Assembly (NCBI GenBank): GCA_013214625.1
Contig: JABSPO010000002.1
Coordinates: forward strand, 1-64,000
Direction: 5' to 3'
From: Flavobacteriaceae bacterium
GTDB lineage: Bacteria; Bacteroidota; Bacteroidia; Flavobacteriales; Flavobacteriaceae
Length of the DNA: 64,000 nucleotides
Part shown: positions 1 to 9,167 of the stretch, in pieces
Layout: each line of letters starts with the position of its first letter
Numbering within the stretch: the first letter of the stretch is position 1
Notes under the pieces: model-generated
Databases searched by the model: none
The model's input: only the letters and a program-made list of their open reading frames with translations
What the model was told of the DNA's origin: nothing
Made by a program: the position numbers and the translations under genes

Positions 1-25
1 TTAATTGGGACTACATAGATAAATA

Positions 26-63
26 CAATAAAAAACCACGCTACGTAGCGTGGTTTTTTATTG
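26..63. terminator. Bidirectional rho-independent terminator, perfect 38-bp palindrome
   Basis: caataaaaaaccacgctacgtagcgtggttttttattg equals its own reverse complement; A/T tracts on both sides; lies just 3' of fbp. Confidence 0.85.
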
Positions 64-78
64 TATATGTGAAGTTGT

Positions 79-1086
79 TTATTTATATTTTGCCATAAAC
101 TCTTCAGACTTTATAACCATTTGTTTACTTCCTGTATGGAAAGGAATACGTTGGTGTAATTCTGTAGGTACTATGTCCATAACTCTTGTAAATCCATCAC
201 TAGCTTTTCCACCTGCTTGTTCAGCAATAAAGGCCATAGGATTACATTCGTACAATAAACGAAGTTTTCCGTTTGGTGCTGTTTTACTTCTTGGGTAAAT
301 ATAAATCCCCCCTTTTAACAAGTTTCTATGAAAATCAGCAACTAAAGAACCAATGTATCTTGCCGTATATGGTCTATCACCTTCTTCTTCTTTACAGTAG
401 TTTAGGTATGCCTGCATTCCTTTTCCAAAGTGTGCGTAATAGCCTTCACTTATTGAGTATATCTTACCTGTTTCCTTAATTTTCATGTTTGGGTGGGACA
501 AGTAAAAAGTACCTATAGCGGGGTTTAATGTAAATCCATTAACACCGTCACCAGTTGTAAAAACCATCATAGTAGAGGTTCCGTATGCAACATAACCAGC
601 GGCAACTTGGTTTCTTCCAGGTTGTAAGAAATCGTCTATGGTAACTGGAGTACCTGCAGGGGTTACTCTTCTGTAAATAGAGAAAATTGTTCCCACAGAA
701 ACATTTACATCAATGTTAGACGAACCATCCAATGGATCCATCATTAACACATAGTTGTTTTCATTCTTTTTATTACTTCCCTCAACGATAACAAAATCAT
801 CTTCTTCTTCCGAAGCAATTCCACAAACAATTTCTCTGTTGATTAAAGTTTCTTTAAAAATATCATTTGCATAGACATCAAGCTTTTGCTGTGCCTCACC
901 TTGAATATTAATCTCACCAGCAGCTCCGGTAATATCTACCAACCCAGCTTTTCTGATTTCATGGTTGACAACTTTTGCAGCAAGTCTGATTGAATTAAGT
1001 AATCTTGCAAGTTCACCAGATGAATATTGAAAACTCTGTTGGTTTTCGATAATAAATTCACCTAATGTTTTGTGTTTATTTGTCAT
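79..1086 (-). CDS. fbp: Class 1 fructose-1,6-bisphosphatase
   Basis: Translation contains [25 protein letters not shown] and [22 protein letters not shown], class 1 FBPase signatures. Confidence 0.95.
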   Translation of the reverse strand: MTNKHKTLGEFIIENQQSFQYSSGELARLLNSIRLAAKVVNHEIRKAGLVDITGAAGEINIQGEAQQKLDVYANDIFKETLINREIVCGIASEEEDDFVIVEGSNKKNENNYVLMMDPLDGSSNIDVNVSVGTIFSIYRRVTPAGTPVTIDDFLQPGRNQVAAGYVAYGTSTMMVFTTGDGVNGFTLNPAIGTFYLSHPNMKIKETGKIYSISEGYYAHFGKGMQAYLNYCKEEEGDRPYTARYIGSLVADFHRNLLKGGIYIYPRSKTAPNGKLRLLYECNPMAFIAEQAGGKASDGFTRVMDIVPTELHQRIPFHTGSKQMVIKSEEFMAKYK

Positions 1087-1266
1087 AAGTAGTCGTGTGT
1101 CTTATTTATTGCAAAATTACATAAATTATTTGTTTTTATGAGTAACATATTAATAGACTAAGCAATAGAAAACTAACAAAAAATAGTACTTTAGTTAGCT
1201 GATCGAGTTGTTCTTTATTTTTTGTTAAATATAGCGGGTTGATTAGGACAGGAAAAGTTATAAATA

Positions 1267-1274
1267 TAACTTTG
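1267..1274 (+). promoter_or_regulatory. Bacteroidota-type -7 box (TAnnTTTG)
   Basis: TAACTTTG 26 nt upstream of the GNAT start codon at 1300. Confidence 0.45.
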
Positions 1275-1299
1275 CGTTAAATTAATAACAAATTATAAA

Positions 1300-1761
1300 A
1301 TGCCTTATAAAATACGAATGGCAAAATCAGACGATATGTCGGCTGTTTTGAAATTAATTAAGGAGTTGGCGGATTTTGAAAACGAACCTAATGCAGTAGA
1401 AGTTTCAGTTGCTGATTTAGTAAATGACTACGAAAATAAATTATTTAGTTGTTTGGTAGCAGAAGCTCAAAGTACTATTGTAGGAATTGCATTGTATTAT
1501 CATCGATATTCTACTTGGAAAGGAAAAACGATTCATTTAGAAGATTTGATGGTAACTAAAAATCAAAGAGGAAAGGGAGTAGGGAAAGCACTATTAAATG
1601 CAGTAGTAGAAAAAGCTAAAGCAGCTAATTTAAAAAGAGTAGAGTGGAATGTATTGGATTGGAATACACCAGCAATAGATTTTTATAAAAGTGTTGGAGC
1701 AACAGTTTTTAATGATTGGTTGGTTGTGCAACTAGATGAAAAAGGAATAAATAATTATTAA
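1300..1761 (+). CDS. GNAT family N-acetyltransferase (SSAT-like)
   Basis: HLEDLMVTKNQRGKGVGKALLNAVVEKAKA acetyl-CoA binding motif. Confidence 0.85.
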   Translation: MPYKIRMAKSDDMSAVLKLIKELADFENEPNAVEVSVADLVNDYENKLFSCLVAEAQSTIVGIALYYHRYSTWKGKTIHLEDLMVTKNQRGKGVGKALLNAVVEKAKAANLKRVEWNVLDWNTPAIDFYKSVGATVFNDWLVVQLDEKGINNY

Positions 1762-1763
1762 TA

Positions 1764-3017
1764 ATGCAAGTATTTAAGTTTGGTGGAGCTTCAGTTAAAA
1801 ATGCTGAAGGGGTAAGAAATGTAGCGAAGGTACTACAGGAAGTTGGTTATCAGGATACCTTAGTGGTTGTTTCCGCAATGGGTAAAACTACTAATAAATT
1901 AGAGTTAGTAGTAAAGGCATACTTTGAAGAAAAAAATAAGTTGCAAGAAAAAATTCAAGATATAATTGCTTGTCATGAAGAAGTTTTATTTGAATTATTT
2001 CCGAATAAACAGCACTTAATCTATAAAACGGTAACGGATTTATTTAATGAGTTAACTGGTTTTTTAAACTGGAATAAATCGCCTAATTATAGTTTTGTAT
2101 ATGATCAAGTAGTAGGTTATGGGGAGTTGGTTTCAACAGCTATAATTGCGACTTATTTAAATGAAATGGGTATTAAGAGTAACTGGCTGGACATTAGATT
2201 AGTAGTTAAAACTGACAACTCTTATCGTGATGCAAAAGTAAATTGGGAACTTACAAAGCAAAATGTGACTAATCATATTAAAAAATCATCACTATATATA
2301 ACTCAGGGTTTTTTGGGGTCTGATGAAAATAATTTTACTACTACTTTAGGTAGGGAAGGGAGTGATTATACGGCTGCTATATTAGCATATTGTTTAACTG
2401 CAACTAATGTAACTATTTGGAAGGATGTCCCTGGTGTTTTAAACGCGGACCCTAGGTACTTTAATGAAACACAATTGTTGCATCAAATATCTTACGAAGA
2501 AGCAATAGAGTTAGCTTTCTACGGTGCGTCAGTAATTCATCCTAAAACGTTACAGCCTTTACAACGTAAGGAAATCCCGTTATATGTAAAATCGTTTTTA
2601 AATCCGTTAGATAAAGGGACTTGCGTAAGTAAGGGGAAACAATTAGAACCTTTTGTGCCTTGTTTTATAGTAAAGAAAAATCAAATATTAATTTCATTAT
2701 CTTCCTTAGATTTTTCATTTATTGTAGAAGAAAATATCAGCGAAATATTTGCCTTACTACATCAGTATAAATTGAAAGTAGATGTAATTCAAAACTCAGC
2801 AATTAGCTTTTCAGTATGTGTAGATGATACTTATAAAAACATTGAAGCGTTACTTCAAATATTACGCTCAAAGTTTAAAGTTTCCTGTAGTGAAAATGTG
2901 TCGTTATACACCATAAGACACAATAACCCGGAAGCATTTGAAAAAATAGTAAAAGGGAAAGAGGTTCTGCTAAAACAAGAAAAAGATAATACAGTTCAGT
3001 TAATCACGAGTAATTAA
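1764..3017 (+). CDS. lysC: Aspartate kinase (monofunctional)
   Basis: N-terminal MQVFKFGGASVKNAEGVRNVA; TTLGREGSDYTAAILAYCL; VTIWKDVPGVLNADPR. Confidence 0.92.
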   Translation: MQVFKFGGASVKNAEGVRNVAKVLQEVGYQDTLVVVSAMGKTTNKLELVVKAYFEEKNKLQEKIQDIIACHEEVLFELFPNKQHLIYKTVTDLFNELTGFLNWNKSPNYSFVYDQVVGYGELVSTAIIATYLNEMGIKSNWLDIRLVVKTDNSYRDAKVNWELTKQNVTNHIKKSSLYITQGFLGSDENNFTTTLGREGSDYTAAILAYCLTATNVTIWKDVPGVLNADPRYFNETQLLHQISYEEAIELAFYGASVIHPKTLQPLQRKEIPLYVKSFLNPLDKGTCVSKGKQLEPFVPCFIVKKNQILISLSSLDFSFIVEENISEIFALLHQYKLKVDVIQNSAISFSVCVDDTYKNIEALLQILRSKFKVSCSENVSLYTIRHNNPEAFEKIVKGKEVLLKQEKDNTVQLITSN

Positions 3018-3068
3018 GGACACAAGAATCTTTATTTTGACTACATTTGATACTTAGTCAAGAAAACA

Positions 3069-4889
3069 ATGGGATTAGTAACATCAAAAGAATTAGCAAA
3101 AGCAATAAACCTAGATAAATTCGGATTTATAGGAACTTTTATTGGTTGGGTTTTGATGAAAATTTTAAAAATTGATCGTCTAAATAAAGTATACAACAAA
3201 AGTAAACACTTGAAGGATGTTGCGTTTTTAACATCCTTGCTAAATGATCTTGAAATAAAATATGAAATCCCTGAAGAGGACTTGAAAAGAATACCAAAAG
3301 AGGGTGCCTTTGTAACAGTTTCAAACCATCCTTTAGGAGGGATAGATGGGGCGTTGTTGTTAAAAATAATATTAGAACAGCGAAAAGATTTTAAAATTAT
3401 CGCTAATTTTTTATTACATAGAATTGCACCAATGAAGTCATACATGATGCCTGTTAATCCTTTTGAAGGCAGAAAAGACATTAAATCTAGCCTAGGAGGA
3501 TTTAAACGCGCAATATTTCATTTAAGGTCAGGAGCTCCTTTAGGAATTTTTCCAGCAGGAGAAGTGTCAACAAAAAAAGAAGATGATTTGGCAGTTGATA
3601 AGCAATGGGAACCAGCTGCAATGAAACTAATTCAGAAAGCACAAGTGCCAATATTGCCTATTTACTTCCACGCTAAAAATAGTAGTTTATTTTATCAACT
3701 GTCTAATTTGAGTGATACCTTACGTTCGGCTAGATTGCCCTCAGAAGTATTGAGTCAGAAGAATAGGGTTGTGAAAATTCGTATAGGGAAACCGATTTTA
3801 GTAAAGGATCAAAAAGAACATTCTGATTTAAAAGACTTTACAGAGTTTATAAGAAAGAAAACATATATGTTGGCAAATCCTTATGAGAAAGATTCTATTT
3901 CATTAAAGGATGTTGCAACATCTACCATTAAAAAAACAATGTCCCCAGCTTCAGTGCCTAAAAAAATTGTGACATCAGTAAGTGCTGAATTAATAGAACA
4001 AGAGGTAGAAAACTTAAGAGGTTACGACTGTAGGTTATTAGAGAGTAAGAATTACGAAGTATTTTTAGTTTCGGCAGATAAAATACCGAATATATTAAAA
4101 GAACTAGGAAGACTTAGAGAAATTACTTTTAGGGAAATAGGAGAAGGTACTAATAAAGCAATTGATTTAGATTCCTGTGATAGTTATTATCATCATTTAT
4201 TTTTATGGGATAATACTGCAAAAAAAATAGCTGGTGCTTATAGAATGGGACTAGGTTCAAAGATTTTTGCTAAATACGGAATAGATGGGTTTTATTTACA
4301 TGATTTATTTCGATTTGAGCCTGAATTATATGGTATGATGAGTGAATCTATAGAAATGGGTCGTGCATTTATTATTAAAGAGTATCAACAAAAGCCAATG
4401 CCATTGTTCCTATTATGGAGAGGTGTTATGCATACAACCCTTCGTTTTCCAGAACATAAATACTTGATTGGAGGAGTCAGTATTAGTAATAAGTTTTCAT
4501 CATTCTCAAAATCATTGATGATTGAGTTTATGAAATCACATTATTACGATCCGTATGTAGCACAATATATCAGGCCTAAAAAAGAGTTTAAAGTTAAACT
4601 AAAGGATGCAGACAAGGATTTTGTATTTGATGAAACTAAGGCCGATTTAAACAAGTTTGATCGGGTTATTGATGAGCTTGAGCCGGGACTTAGAATCCCA
4701 GTATTGTTGAAAAAATACATCAAACAAAATGCAAAAGTTATCGCCTTTAATGTTGATCCGCTATTCAACGATGCGGTTGATGGATTAATGTATATTAAAA
4801 TTGCCGATATACCAGAAAGTACTATGCGTCCTGTTATGGAAGAGTTTCAATCGGAATTAGAACGCAAAACAGAAGGGAACGAGAAGTGA
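3069..4889 (+). CDS. Two-domain acyltransferase: N-terminal PlsC/lysophospholipid acyltransferase-like plus C-terminal OlsB/hemolysin-like GNAT (OlsF-like ornithine lipid synthase)
   Basis: N-terminus has NHPLGGIDGALLLKI and FPAGEVS; C-terminal half has REITFREIGEGTNKAIDLDSCDSYYHHLFLWD...GAYRMG, typical of OlsB-like domains. Confidence 0.8.
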   Translation: MGLVTSKELAKAINLDKFGFIGTFIGWVLMKILKIDRLNKVYNKSKHLKDVAFLTSLLNDLEIKYEIPEEDLKRIPKEGAFVTVSNHPLGGIDGALLLKIILEQRKDFKIIANFLLHRIAPMKSYMMPVNPFEGRKDIKSSLGGFKRAIFHLRSGAPLGIFPAGEVSTKKEDDLAVDKQWEPAAMKLIQKAQVPILPIYFHAKNSSLFYQLSNLSDTLRSARLPSEVLSQKNRVVKIRIGKPILVKDQKEHSDLKDFTEFIRKKTYMLANPYEKDSISLKDVATSTIKKTMSPASVPKKIVTSVSAELIEQEVENLRGYDCRLLESKNYEVFLVSADKIPNILKELGRLREITFREIGEGTNKAIDLDSCDSYYHHLFLWDNTAKKIAGAYRMGLGSKIFAKYGIDGFYLHDLFRFEPELYGMMSESIEMGRAFIIKEYQQKPMPLFLLWRGVMHTTLRFPEHKYLIGGVSISNKFSSFSKSLMIEFMKSHYYDPYVAQYIRPKKEFKVKLKDADKDFVFDETKADLNKFDRVIDELEPGLRIPVLLKKYIKQNAKVIAFNVDPLFNDAVDGLMYIKIADIPESTMRPVMEEFQSELERKTEGNEK

Positions 4890-4905
4890 TTTGCAGGATC
4901 TTTTT

Positions 4906-5322
4906 CTACAAACACTTCTGAACAAACTTTTCACAATATTCTTTTATTTCATTTCTAGCTTTAGTAAAAGCTGAATGAGTATCTTCAATACTTCCTTCAA
5001 TTTTTGACGGATCAAAAAAGTTATGGTGTAATCGGATTGCATTTTTACTAGGTATAAACGGACAGTTTTCGTTTGCATGATCGCAAACGGTAATAATGTA
5101 ATCAAACTCTACAGTACTGTATTCCGTTACTAAGTTTGATGTATGTTGGGAAATGTCAATTCCATCCTCACTCATTATGGCAATTGCTTTTGGGTTTACT
5201 CCATGCGTTTCAATTCCAGCACTAAAAATAGTAGCTTTTCCCTTAGAATAATGATTTAAGTATCCATGAGCCATTTGACTACGGCAAGAGTTTCCTGTAC
5301 AAAGAACTAATATGTTTTTCAT
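4906..5322 (-). CDS. Low-molecular-weight phosphatase/thioredoxin-type arsenate reductase family protein
   Basis: MKNILVLCTGNSCRSQMAHGYL (CX5R P-loop) and ITVCDHANENCP. Confidence 0.85.
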   Translation of the reverse strand: MKNILVLCTGNSCRSQMAHGYLNHYSKGKATIFSAGIETHGVNPKAIAIMSEDGIDISQHTSNLVTEYSTVEFDYIITVCDHANENCPFIPSKNAIRLHHNFFDPSKIEGSIEDTHSAFTKARNEIKEYCEKFVQKCL

Positions 5323-5356
5323 TGTTTTTTATTTAATAATTATAGCTACTGGTTGC

Positions 5357-5842
5357 TTAGCAACAACCAGAACTAGGTGAGCAACATGATTGTTCTTGCT
5401 TTGGTTCTTCTGGAAGCCCGCATAACTCTTTTGCTTTACAGTCGGTTTTAGTGATACTTAATTTAATAATTAAATTAGTGCCTCTAACCTCAAAATCGTC
5501 AACAAATAATTGAGTTGCATGAAATGTTGAATTTCCGTATTCAATTTTCACTTCAGCATCTGCAACATAGGTTTTCATTTTACCTACTTTATTTAGTATT
5601 GCTAATGCTTTATATGCCGACATAAATTCAGTTTTTCCTAATTCAGAAGGGCTTTCCCATAACTGAATGATGGTTTCTTTCCATGAGTCAGTTTGTGCTC
5701 CACAATCTACAGAATCTACAGCAATGTGTTTTACTTCAGTAATATGATAATTTGCAGCTACTAATAGGTTAGGAGCATATTCAAACAATAAGCTTTTGTT
5801 TGGATTGTTTTGTAGTAAGTTTAAAAATTCTTGAGTTTTCAT
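5357..5842 (-). CDS. DUF6428-type ars-operon protein with Cys-rich C-terminus
   Basis: Between ArsR and ArsC-like genes; C-terminus ...EEPKQEQSCCSPSSGCC; family name from recall of flavobacterial ars operons. Confidence 0.65.
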   Translation of the reverse strand: MKTQEFLNLLQNNPNKSLLFEYAPNLLVAANYHITEVKHIAVDSVDCGAQTDSWKETIIQLWESPSELGKTEFMSAYKALAILNKVGKMKTYVADAEVKIEYGNSTFHATQLFVDDFEVRGTNLIIKLSITKTDCKAKELCGLPEEPKQEQSCCSPSSGCC

Positions 5843-5865
5843 GATAGTTTTGTTTTTGAATTATT

Positions 5866-6189
5866 CTAGCAACAGTTTTGTTTAGTAGTATTGAAAAAGG
5901 AATCCAATTGTTTTTTAACGTTATTCCATTGTTTGATGTTTATACAATAGCATAATTTTTTCCCCTCAACTTCACCTTGAATAAGGTCTAGTTTTTTAAG
6001 TTCTTTTAAATGTTGTGAAATTGTTGCTTGGGCTAAACCAATTTCCTCAACTAGATCATTACAAATACATGATTGCTGATTACTTATGTATTGTAGGATA
6101 GCAATCCGAGCAGGATGCCCTAATACTTTGAATATGACAGATAGGTCATTTTGTGCGTTTGTGAAAATTTGTGATTTAGTTATGCCCAT
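5866..6189 (-). CDS. arsR: ArsR/SmtB family metalloregulator
   Basis: HPARIAILQYISNQQSCICNDLVEEIGLAQATISQHLKELKKLDLIQGEVEGKKLCYCI winged HTH with a CxC in the metal-site region. Confidence 0.88.
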   Translation of the reverse strand: MGITKSQIFTNAQNDLSVIFKVLGHPARIAILQYISNQQSCICNDLVEEIGLAQATISQHLKELKKLDLIQGEVEGKKLCYCINIKQWNNVKKQLDSFFNTTKQNCC

Positions 6190-6197
6190 AATAAGTG

Positions 6198-6221
6198 ATC
6201 GTTATATTGCAATATTACGAT
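6198..6221. promoter_or_regulatory. Candidate ArsR operator, imperfect palindrome
   Basis: ATCGTTATATTGCAATATTACGAT, near-perfect 24-bp dyad just upstream of the arsR start. Confidence 0.6.
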
Positions 6222-6233
6222 AACATGTCAAGT

Positions 6234-6269
6234 AAAAAAAACTCACTTGATTAAAAATGAGTTTTTTTA
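6234..6269. terminator. Hairpin terminator of the TM2 gene
   Basis: aaaaaaaactca...tgagttttttt. Confidence 0.5.
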
Positions 6270-6274
6270 TTATA

Positions 6275-6559
6275 TTAAAACCATCCTTTATAGTTATTTT
6301 GATACGTTTCTATGAACTCTTCATCTGATTTTGTTAAATAGATGATTCCTTCAATGAACCCAATTAAGCTGGGCACACTTCCACAAGTTACAAGTGAGAT
6401 AACTAGCATAATGATGCCTTCTTTAGTGTATCCTAATATAAATTTATGTATGCCAAATACCCCTAGTAGAATACCTAAAATTCCAGCGATAATTCTTTTA
6501 CTTTCTTGAGGTGAGTTGTTTTTAGATATTGGATTTCCATTTTCATCAACTATTTCCAT
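6275..6559 (-). CDS. TM2 domain-containing protein
   Basis: AGILGILLGVFGIHKFILGYTKEGIIMLVISLVTCG...GFIEGIIYL. Confidence 0.88.
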   Translation of the reverse strand: MEIVDENGNPISKNNSPQESKRIIAGILGILLGVFGIHKFILGYTKEGIIMLVISLVTCGSVPSLIGFIEGIIYLTKSDEEFIETYQNNYKGWF

Positions 6560-6737
6560 ATTGTTTTTTGTTTTTTATGTCATGCTAATTTACTAAAAAA
6601 AAAGCTATTGATATTGTGGGTAATCGGTTTTATATACTGATAATCGAATGAGTATTTAATAGTGATATTTGTGGACTATATTTTATTTTAAAAGTCTATA
6701 TTTACTTTCTAACTAATCTTAAAAAAACAAAATAATA

Positions 6738-7121
6738 ATGAATTGGTATTTAAAAGTTTTAAAACAGTACGCAGATTTTTCTGGTAGAGCAAGACGTAAA
6801 GAATATTGGATGTTTACCCTGTTTAATATGATATTTTTGTATGGTTTGCTACTTACTGGAGCTGCACTTGATTCAACTGCTTTAATGATTTTAGGAGGTA
6901 TATATTTACTAGGAGTATTTATTCCTTCACTAGCTGTTGGTGTTCGAAGAATGCATGACATTGGAAAAAGTGGATGGTATATCTTAGTAAGTTTTATTCC
7001 ATTTATAGGAGGGATATGGTTATTGATTTTAAATGTTACTGATAGTGAATCAGGAACAAATAAATGGGGCGATAATCCTAAAACAGGAGGAGACGAAATA
7101 AATGAAATTGGAGTAGCTTAG
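6738..7121 (+). CDS. DUF805 domain membrane protein
   Basis: YADFSGRARRKEYWMFTLFN...VGVRRMHDIGKSGWYILVSFIPFIG. Confidence 0.92.
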   Translation: MNWYLKVLKQYADFSGRARRKEYWMFTLFNMIFLYGLLLTGAALDSTALMILGGIYLLGVFIPSLAVGVRRMHDIGKSGWYILVSFIPFIGGIWLLILNVTDSESGTNKWGDNPKTGGDEINEIGVA

Positions 7122-7135
7122 TAATAAGTTTAACT

Positions 7136-7172
7136 TAAAAAAATGCTGCTAATATTAGCGGCATTTTTTATT
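7136..7172. terminator. Bidirectional terminator
   Basis: aaaaaaatgctgctaatattagcggcattttttatttt between convergent genes. Confidence 0.7.
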
Positions 7173-7554
7173 TTAAAGCTTCATCTATTGGTTCCCAAAG
7201 TTCAATTTTATTCCCTTCAGGGTCTAAAATCCAACCAAACTTACCGTAATCATATTCTTCCATTTTCCCTACAATGGTTACTCCTTCTTCTTTTAGAGCT
7301 GCTAAGAGAGCTGTTAAATTATGAACTCTAAAATTCATCATAAACTCTTTTTTACTTGGTTCAAAGTATGAAGTGTCTTTTTTAAATGGACTCCATTGTG
7401 TGGTTGCGTCATTTCCTTGTTCATCTTTCCATCTAAAAGTACAACCGTAATCATCAGTATTTAATCCTAAATGAGTTTTGTACCAATCCTTTGTTGCTTT
7501 TGGATCTTCTGATTTAAAGAAAACACCTCCAATTCCTGTGACTCTTTTTTTCAT
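7168..7554 (-). CDS. VOC family (glyoxalase-like) protein
   Basis: GIGGVFFKSEDPKATKDWYKTHLGL...GKFGWILDPEGNKIELWEP. Confidence 0.9.
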   Translation of the reverse strand: MKKRVTGIGGVFFKSEDPKATKDWYKTHLGLNTDDYGCTFRWKDEQGNDATTQWSPFKKDTSYFEPSKKEFMMNFRVHNLTALLAALKEEGVTIVGKMEEYDYGKFGWILDPEGNKIELWEPIDEALK

Positions 7555-7590
7555 TGAATAGTTTTTTTTAATTTGTATAAAATTAATGAA

Positions 7591-8040
7591 TCAAAGGTAT
7601 TTTTCAAAACAAATACAATTTTTAATGCCTTTGTATTGGCCGTAGTTTTGGATTATTTGATATTCATTTTTCTTATATAGTGCAACAGCCTCGGATAATA
7701 CAATACCTGTTTCTAAAATACATTTTGTGTATTTCAATTCTTTAGTCCATGATTCAAGTGCAAGCAGAATTTTTGTTCCAATACCATTTCCTCTCCCTTT
7801 TGGAGAAACATACATTCTTTTTATTTCCATTGTTTCAGAACTTGATTTTTTGATAGCACCACAACCTACAGGAATATCATTATGATAGGCTACAATAACA
7901 TATTTTAACATGTCAATGTCGTTAAACTGATTGTAGAATGAGTGATCATCACCGTCTTTTACTTTTAAATAGGCATCAAGATTTTTTACAAGGTTGATGA
8001 AATCTATATTGGTGGAGTTCGTTTTTTTTAGAGTAATCAT
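7591..8040 (-). CDS. GNAT family N-acetyltransferase
   Basis: MEIKRMYVSPKGRGNGIGTKILLALESWTKEL. Confidence 0.88.
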   Translation of the reverse strand: MITLKKTNSTNIDFINLVKNLDAYLKVKDGDDHSFYNQFNDIDMLKYVIVAYHNDIPVGCGAIKKSSSETMEIKRMYVSPKGRGNGIGTKILLALESWTKELKYTKCILETGIVLSEAVALYKKNEYQIIQNYGQYKGIKNCICFEKYL

Positions 8041-8041
8041 T

Positions 8042-9001
8042 TTAGCAAAAATGAAGTTTAATTTTATCTACAATGGTTTGTGCTAATTTTATTTTAGATT
8101 CTATAGTCCAGCCTGCAACATGGGGTGATAACAATACATTTTCAGAATTGATTAAATACTCAAAGGCTTTAGGTAACTTGTCGTTTTCAAATAAATTTTC
8201 AAAAGATGTTTTTTCATATTCCAATACATCTAACCCTGCACCAATGATTTTTTTGTTTTTTAAAGCTAGCGCTATATCTGAAGTAACTACAGCAGATCCA
8301 CGGGCGGTATTGAGTAACCAAAAAGGCTTTGAAAAATCAGCAATAAAATCTTGATTAACCATATTATGAGACAAGGTATTGAATGGTGTGTGTAAACTTA
8401 ATACATCAGCTTTTTCTTGCAATTCTTCTAAACTAACTTGTGTACAGTTTTCATCACCAACATTATCTTTAATATCATAACATATTACTTCAACATCAAA
8501 GCCTCTTAGTTTTTTTGCAAAGGACTTCCCCATGTTTCCATAACCAATTAGTCCAACAGTTTTTCCGTCTAATTCCAAGCCTCGGTTTGCTTCACGAAGC
8601 CATTTTCCATTGCGTATTTCGTGATCAGCTTTGTTTAATTTATTGAAAAGCGAAAGCAGCATACCCAATGCATGTTCTCCAACTGCATTCCTGTTTCCTT
8701 CTGGAGCAGCAATTAGTTTGATTCCTTTTATTTTGGCATATTCACAATCAATACTTTCTAGGCCAGCGCCAACACGAGCGATGAATTTTAAATTTGTAGC
8801 AGCATCGATAAACTGTTGATCTATTTTAAATCTACTTCGTATTACAATACCATCATACTGTGCTATTTTTTGTTCTACTACTGTTTTTGAAGACGTATAA
8901 TCTTCATTATTAGAAAAGCCTAAATCGTTTAATTGATTTATTAAAATCGGGTGATTAGTGTCTAGGTGTAATATTTTCATAAAAGGATGTATTGTAGTCA
9001 A
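8042..9001 (-). CDS. D-2-hydroxyacid dehydrogenase (NAD-binding)
   Basis: LDGKTVGLIGYGNMGKSFAKKLRGFDVEVICYD; ADVLSLHTPF; LLNTARGSAVV. Confidence 0.88.
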   Translation of the reverse strand: MTTIHPFMKILHLDTNHPILINQLNDLGFSNNEDYTSSKTVVEQKIAQYDGIVIRSRFKIDQQFIDAATNLKFIARVGAGLESIDCEYAKIKGIKLIAAPEGNRNAVGEHALGMLLSLFNKLNKADHEIRNGKWLREANRGLELDGKTVGLIGYGNMGKSFAKKLRGFDVEVICYDIKDNVGDENCTQVSLEELQEKADVLSLHTPFNTLSHNMVNQDFIADFSKPFWLLNTARGSAVVTSDIALALKNKKIIGAGLDVLEYEKTSFENLFENDKLPKAFEYLINSENVLLSPHVAGWTIESKIKLAQTIVDKIKLHFC

Positions 9002-9167
9002 AGGTACAATAGATTTAGCTTAAATTTATTGTGATAAATCTATTTTCAACTAAGCATAACTCTTTGTTTTATAGTTATTTGCAGTGTTTTTCGTCATGTG
9101 TAATTTGTTTTTATGTTATAAAATTGTAAATTGCTCGACTAATTGAAAAAATAAACCCAGAATTATT

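Noticed and set aside
3041-3481. Antisense ORF at the start of the acyltransferase gene
   Set aside because: Overlaps a well-supported CDS; no recognisable domain.
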